Shown piece after piece: positions 3,714 to 6,352 of a stretch of DNA of 6,352 bases (its first letter is position 1; each line of letters opens with the position of its first letter). The stretch is from an uncultured bacterium (GTDB lineage Bacteria; Planctomycetota; UBA1135; UBA2386). The stretch covers positions 1 through 6,352 of the forward strand of contig CALKYL010000269.1 of assembly GCA_938003515.1 (NCBI GenBank), given 5' to 3'. The notes beneath the pieces are model-generated. The model saw only the letters and a program-made list of their open reading frames with translations. It ran no database searches and was not told where the DNA came from. The translations under genes and the position numbers were made by a program.

Positions 3714-6352
3714 ATGGCCGTCCGTCCCGCCGTCTTCCTGCTCCCGCTCTGCACCGCGCTGTGCCATGGCCTGTCCGCCGGCCTGTCCGCCGGCCTCTCC
3801 GTCGGGCTGCCGGCGGGGCTGTGCGCCGCGGCGGCCGTCGCCCAGGACCCTCCCGGCCCGGTGCCGCAGGCGCTGCTCGACACGCTCGACTGGCGCCTCG
3901 TCGGGCCGTTCCGCGGCGGGCGCAGCGCCGCCGTCGCCGGCGTGCCCTCGGATCGCGACACCTACTACATGGGCGCGTGCGGCGGCGGGGTCTGGAAGAC
4001 GACCGACGCCGGCAAGTCGTGGCGCAACGTCAGCGACGGCACGTTCGGCGGTTCGATCGGCGCCGTCGCCGTCGCGCCGAGCGATCCCGACGTGGTCTGG
4101 GCGGGCGGCGGCGAGAAGACGTGGCGCGGCAACGTCTCGAGCGGCGACGGCGTCTGGCGGTCGGCCGACGCCGGCGCGACCTGGACGTTCGTCGGCCTGC
4201 CCGACTCGCGGCACGTCAGCCGCATCCGCGTGCACCCGAAGGACCCCGACGTCGCCTGGGTGGCGGTCATGGGCCACCTGTCGGGGCCGAACGAACAGCG
4301 CGGCGTCTTCAAGACCACCGACGGCGGGCAGAGCTGGCAGCGCGTCCTGTTCGTGTCCGCGCACGCGGGCTGCGTCGACCTCTGTCTCGCTCCGGACGAC
4401 CCCGACACGCTCTACGCGACGACGTGGCGCGCGATCCGCACGCCGTGGTCGCTCGAGTCGGGCGGCGACGGCTCCGGCGTCTGGAAGTCGACCGACGGCG
4501 GCGCGACGTGGCAGCCGCTGCACGACCGGCCCGGCATGCCCGCGGCGCCGCTCGGCATCGGCGGTGTCGCGGTGTCCCCCGCGGACCCGCAGCGCGTCTA
4601 CCTCCAGCTCGAGGCCGCCGAGGGCGGGCTGTTCCGCAGCGACGACGGCGGCGAGACGTGGCGGCGCGTCAACGACGAGCGCAAGCTGCGCCAGCGCGCC
4701 TGGTACTACACGCGCGTCTACGCCGACCCGAAGGACGCCGACACGGTCTACGTGCTCAACGTGCAGTTCCACAAGTCGACCGACGGGGGGGAGACGTTCG
4801 CGTCGATCCGCACGCCGCACGGCGACAACCACGACCTCTGGATCGACCCGAAGGACCCCCTGCGCATGATCCAGAGCAACGACGGCGGCGCGAACGTGAC
4901 GGCCGACGGCGGCAGGACCTGGTCGACGCAGCAGAACCAGCCGACGGCGCAGTTCTATCGCGTCACCGTCGACGACGACCGGCCGTACCGCATCTACGCC
5001 GCGCAGCAGGACAACAGCACCGTGCGCATCCGCCACCGCGCGCTCGGCCGCGGCATCGGCGAGGACGACTGGGAGTCGACGGCCGGCGGCGAGAGCGGCT
5101 GGCTCGCACCGAAGCCGGGCGATCCCGAGATCGTCTTCGGCGGCAGCTACGGCGGCTACCTCGAGCGCCGCGACCATCGGCGGCGCCTGTCGCGCACCGT
5201 CACCGTCTGGCCCGACAACCCGATGGGGGCGGGCGTCGAGGCGATGAAGTACCGCTTCCAGTGGAACTTCCCGATCCTGTGGTCGCGCCACTATCCGGGC
5301 CGGCTCTACGCGGCTTCGCAGGTGCTGCACCGCAGCAACGACGAGGGCCAGACGTGGCTGGTCATGAGCCCGGACCTGACGCGCGACGATCCGGACAAGC
5401 AGCGCTCGAGCGGCGGGCCGATCACGCAGGACAACACCGGCGTCGAGTACTACTGCACGATCTTCACGGTCGACGAGGGTCGCCGGAAGGGCACGATCTG
5501 GTGCGGCAGCGACGACGGCCGCGTGCACGTCACCAAGACCGACGGCGAGGAATGGGCCGACGTCACGCCGGCCGGCATGCCGGAGTGGATGCAGATCAAC
5601 TGCATCGCCGCCGATCCACACAGGGACGGCGGCTGCTACGCCGCCGGCACGCGCTACAAGCTCGACGACTTCCGGCCGTACCTCTATCGGACGACCGACC
5701 ACGGCGAGACCTGGACGGAGATCACCGGCGGCATCGACCCGGCGTGGTTCACGCGCTGCATCCGGCCCGATCCGGAGGTCGACGGGCTGCTCTACGCGGG
5801 CACCGAGCGCACGGTCTGGGTCAGCTTCGACCACGGCCGGCGCTGGCAGCGGCTCGCCGAAGGCCTGCCGTTGGTGCCGATCACCGACCTGTGCGTGTCG
5901 CCCGACGGGCGCTCGCTGATCGCCGCGACGCAGGGTCGCGCCCTGTGGTCCTACGACGGCCTGCCGCACCTGCGCCAGCTGCGCGCCGACCTCGCGGTGC
6001 AGCCGCTGCACGTGTTCACGCCGGTCCCGGTCGCCCAGTGGTCCGGCGGCGACGGCGACGCCGACGGTCTCGGCCGCAACCCGGAGACGGACCTGCACGT
6101 CCGCTTCTTCCTCGGGGGGGCGGCGGAGGATCCGGTCGAAGACGTCGTGACGGTCGTCGTGCGCGACTTCGACGGCGAGGTCGTCTGCGAGCGCAGCAGC
6201 GCGGCGGCGGCGGCCGCCGACGCGGCGGCGCCCGAGGACGGCGCCGCTGCCGCGGACGGTGAAGAGGACGACGAGGAGCGCTCCGCCGACGCGGACGGCG
6301 ACGACGAGCACGAGCCGCTCGTCGTGCGCCGCGGCATGAACGACGTCGAGAT
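3714..6352 (+). CDS. Exported multi-BNR (Asp-box) beta-propeller protein, sortilin/VPS10-like, 3'-truncated by window edge
   Basis: The frame is open from ATG 3714 to the window end (879 codons). Residues 1-43 are a long signal peptide ending AVA|QD. After LDWRLVGPFRGGR (58-70), typical of large 'BNR-repeat glycosyl hydrolase-like' proteins, eleven Asp-box motifs of the S/T-x-D-x-G-x-T/S-W type follow: TTDAGKSW (96-103), SADAGATW (149-156), TTDGGQSW (201-208), STDGGATW (259-266), SDDGGETW (309-316), STDGGETF (355-362), TADGGRTW (396-403), SNDEGQTW (541-548), a degenerate one at 606-613, TTDHGETW (660-667) and SFDHGRRW (704-711). They mark blades of one or two beta-propellers. Asp boxes are structural, so enzyme activity cannot be claimed. 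After about residue 765 comes a new domain (DLHVRFFLGG; VVTVVVRDFDGEVV, like an Ig/FlgD-type module) interrupted by an acidic Ala/Asp/Glu stretch (829-866). Relatives are usually about 1,000-1,100 residues, so roughly 100-200 residues are probably missing. An alternative ATG at 3705 adds MPA. Likely periplasmic or surface-exposed; substrate unknown. Confidence 0.9.
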   Translation, partial: MAVRPAVFLLPLCTALCHGLSAGLSAGLSVGLPAGLCAAAAVAQDPPGPVPQALLDTLDWRLVGPFRGGRSAAVAGVPSDRDTYYMGACGGGVWKTTDAGKSWRNVSDGTFGGSIGAVAVAPSDPDVVWAGGGEKTWRGNVSSGDGVWRSADAGATWTFVGLPDSRHVSRIRVHPKDPDVAWVAVMGHLSGPNEQRGVFKTTDGGQSWQRVLFVSAHAGCVDLCLAPDDPDTLYATTWRAIRTPWSLESGGDGSGVWKSTDGGATWQPLHDRPGMPAAPLGIGGVAVSPADPQRVYLQLEAAEGGLFRSDDGGETWRRVNDERKLRQRAWYYTRVYADPKDADTVYVLNVQFHKSTDGGETFASIRTPHGDNHDLWIDPKDPLRMIQSNDGGANVTADGGRTWSTQQNQPTAQFYRVTVDDDRPYRIYAAQQDNSTVRIRHRALGRGIGEDDWESTAGGESGWLAPKPGDPEIVFGGSYGGYLERRDHRRRLSRTVTVWPDNPMGAGVEAMKYRFQWNFPILWSRHYPGRLYAASQVLHRSNDEGQTWLVMSPDLTRDDPDKQRSSGGPITQDNTGVEYYCTIFTVDEGRRKGTIWCGSDDGRVHVTKTDGEEWADVTPAGMPEWMQINCIAADPHRDGGCYAAGTRYKLDDFRPYLYRTTDHGETWTEITGGIDPAWFTRCIRPDPEVDGLLYAGTERTVWVSFDHGRRWQRLAEGLPLVPITDLCVSPDGRSLIAATQGRALWSYDGLPHLRQLRADLAVQPLHVFTPVPVAQWSGGDGDADGLGRNPETDLHVRFFLGGAAEDPVEDVVTVVVRDFDGEVVCERSSAAAAAADAAAPEDGAAAADGEEDDEERSADADGDDEHEPLVVRRGMNDVE
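3768..3827 (+). repeat. Five-copy 12-bp tandem repeat encoding GLSA-type units in a signal peptide
   Basis: Five consecutive 12-base units encode GLSA, GLSA, GLSV, GLPA and GLCA (residues 19-38 of the BNR protein). Units 1 and 2 (GGCCTGTCCGCC) are identical, unit 3 differs at two bases, and units 4-5 are more diverged, as expected for a repeat growing by slippage. Copy changes keep the reading frame and only alter the length of the hydrophobic signal core. Confidence 0.8.

Noticed and set aside
3209..3961. Longer 250-residue version of the NTF2-like protein
   Set aside because: The added N-terminus lies antisense over the BNR signal peptide region, is low-complexity, and is not part of the NTF2-like domain, which is complete from 3625.
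3761..6262. 833-residue plus-strand open frame in another frame of the BNR gene
   Set aside because: Arg-rich shadow in the +2 frame; the BNR motifs are all in the frame starting at 3714.
3645..6311. 888-residue minus-strand open frame antisense to the BNR gene
   Set aside because: It is a low-complexity Arg/Ala/Val/Asp-rich translation with no motif. The plus-strand frame 3714-6352 has eleven Asp boxes and a signal peptide.
478..6352. A polysaccharide (fucoidan) utilization locus
   Set aside because: Only one glycoside hydrolase is secure, genes alternate in orientation, and no sulfatase, transporter, SusC/D pair, regulator or fucose-catabolism gene is present.
1..6352. tRNA, rRNA, riboswitch, CRISPR array, insertion sequence or attachment site
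   Set aside because: No cloverleaf, regularly spaced repeats, transposase-like frame, terminal inverted repeats or long non-coding gap was seen; the longest intergenic stretch is 131 bp.

Overview
This is a very GC-rich bacterial window, with third codon positions almost all G or C. It carries five protein genes packed closely and no RNA gene, insertion sequence or CRISPR array. A large secreted GH29 fucosidase with Fn3-associated and PA14 appendages, a roughly 1,000-residue BNR-repeat (sortilin/VPS10-like) exported protein, and a small orphan secreted protein together suggest a high-GC Planctomycetota or another polysaccharide-degrading Gram-negative bacterium. That assignment rests on gene content and composition only; there is no phylogenetic marker in the window.

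Layout: (1) 1-459, plus strand: the 3' part of a DCC-family (DUF393) thiol-disulfide oxidoreductase, cut by the left edge. (2) 478-2550, minus strand: a complete exported alpha-L-fucosidase, convergent with gene 1. A short hairpin between them contains both stop codons. (3) A 131-bp divergent promoter region with an 18-bp perfect palindrome, then 2682-3170, plus strand: a small secreted protein of unknown function with a strong ribosome binding site. (4) 3209-3625, minus strand: an NTF2-like/SnoaL-like small protein, convergent with gene 3. (5) 3714 to the right edge, plus strand: a large exported multi-Asp-box (BNR) beta-propeller protein, divergent from gene 4 and cut by the right edge.

The genes alternate in orientation (+, -, +, -, +), so no two share an operon. 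Each is probably a separate transcription unit, with two divergent promoter regions and two convergent terminator regions. Three of the five products (fucosidase, small secreted protein, BNR protein) carry export signals. The fucosidase fits breakdown of fucose-containing glycans outside the cytoplasm, but no sulfatase, transporter or fucose-catabolism gene is visible, so this is not a demonstrable polysaccharide utilization locus.

I did not find a convincing new system. The most unusual points are matched -10-like hexamers exactly eight bases before the preferred start codons of the divergent genes 4 and 5 (possible leaderless transcription), a signal peptide core built from a 12-bp tandem repeat, the shared stop-codon hairpin, and the palindrome in the fucosidase divergent promoter region.
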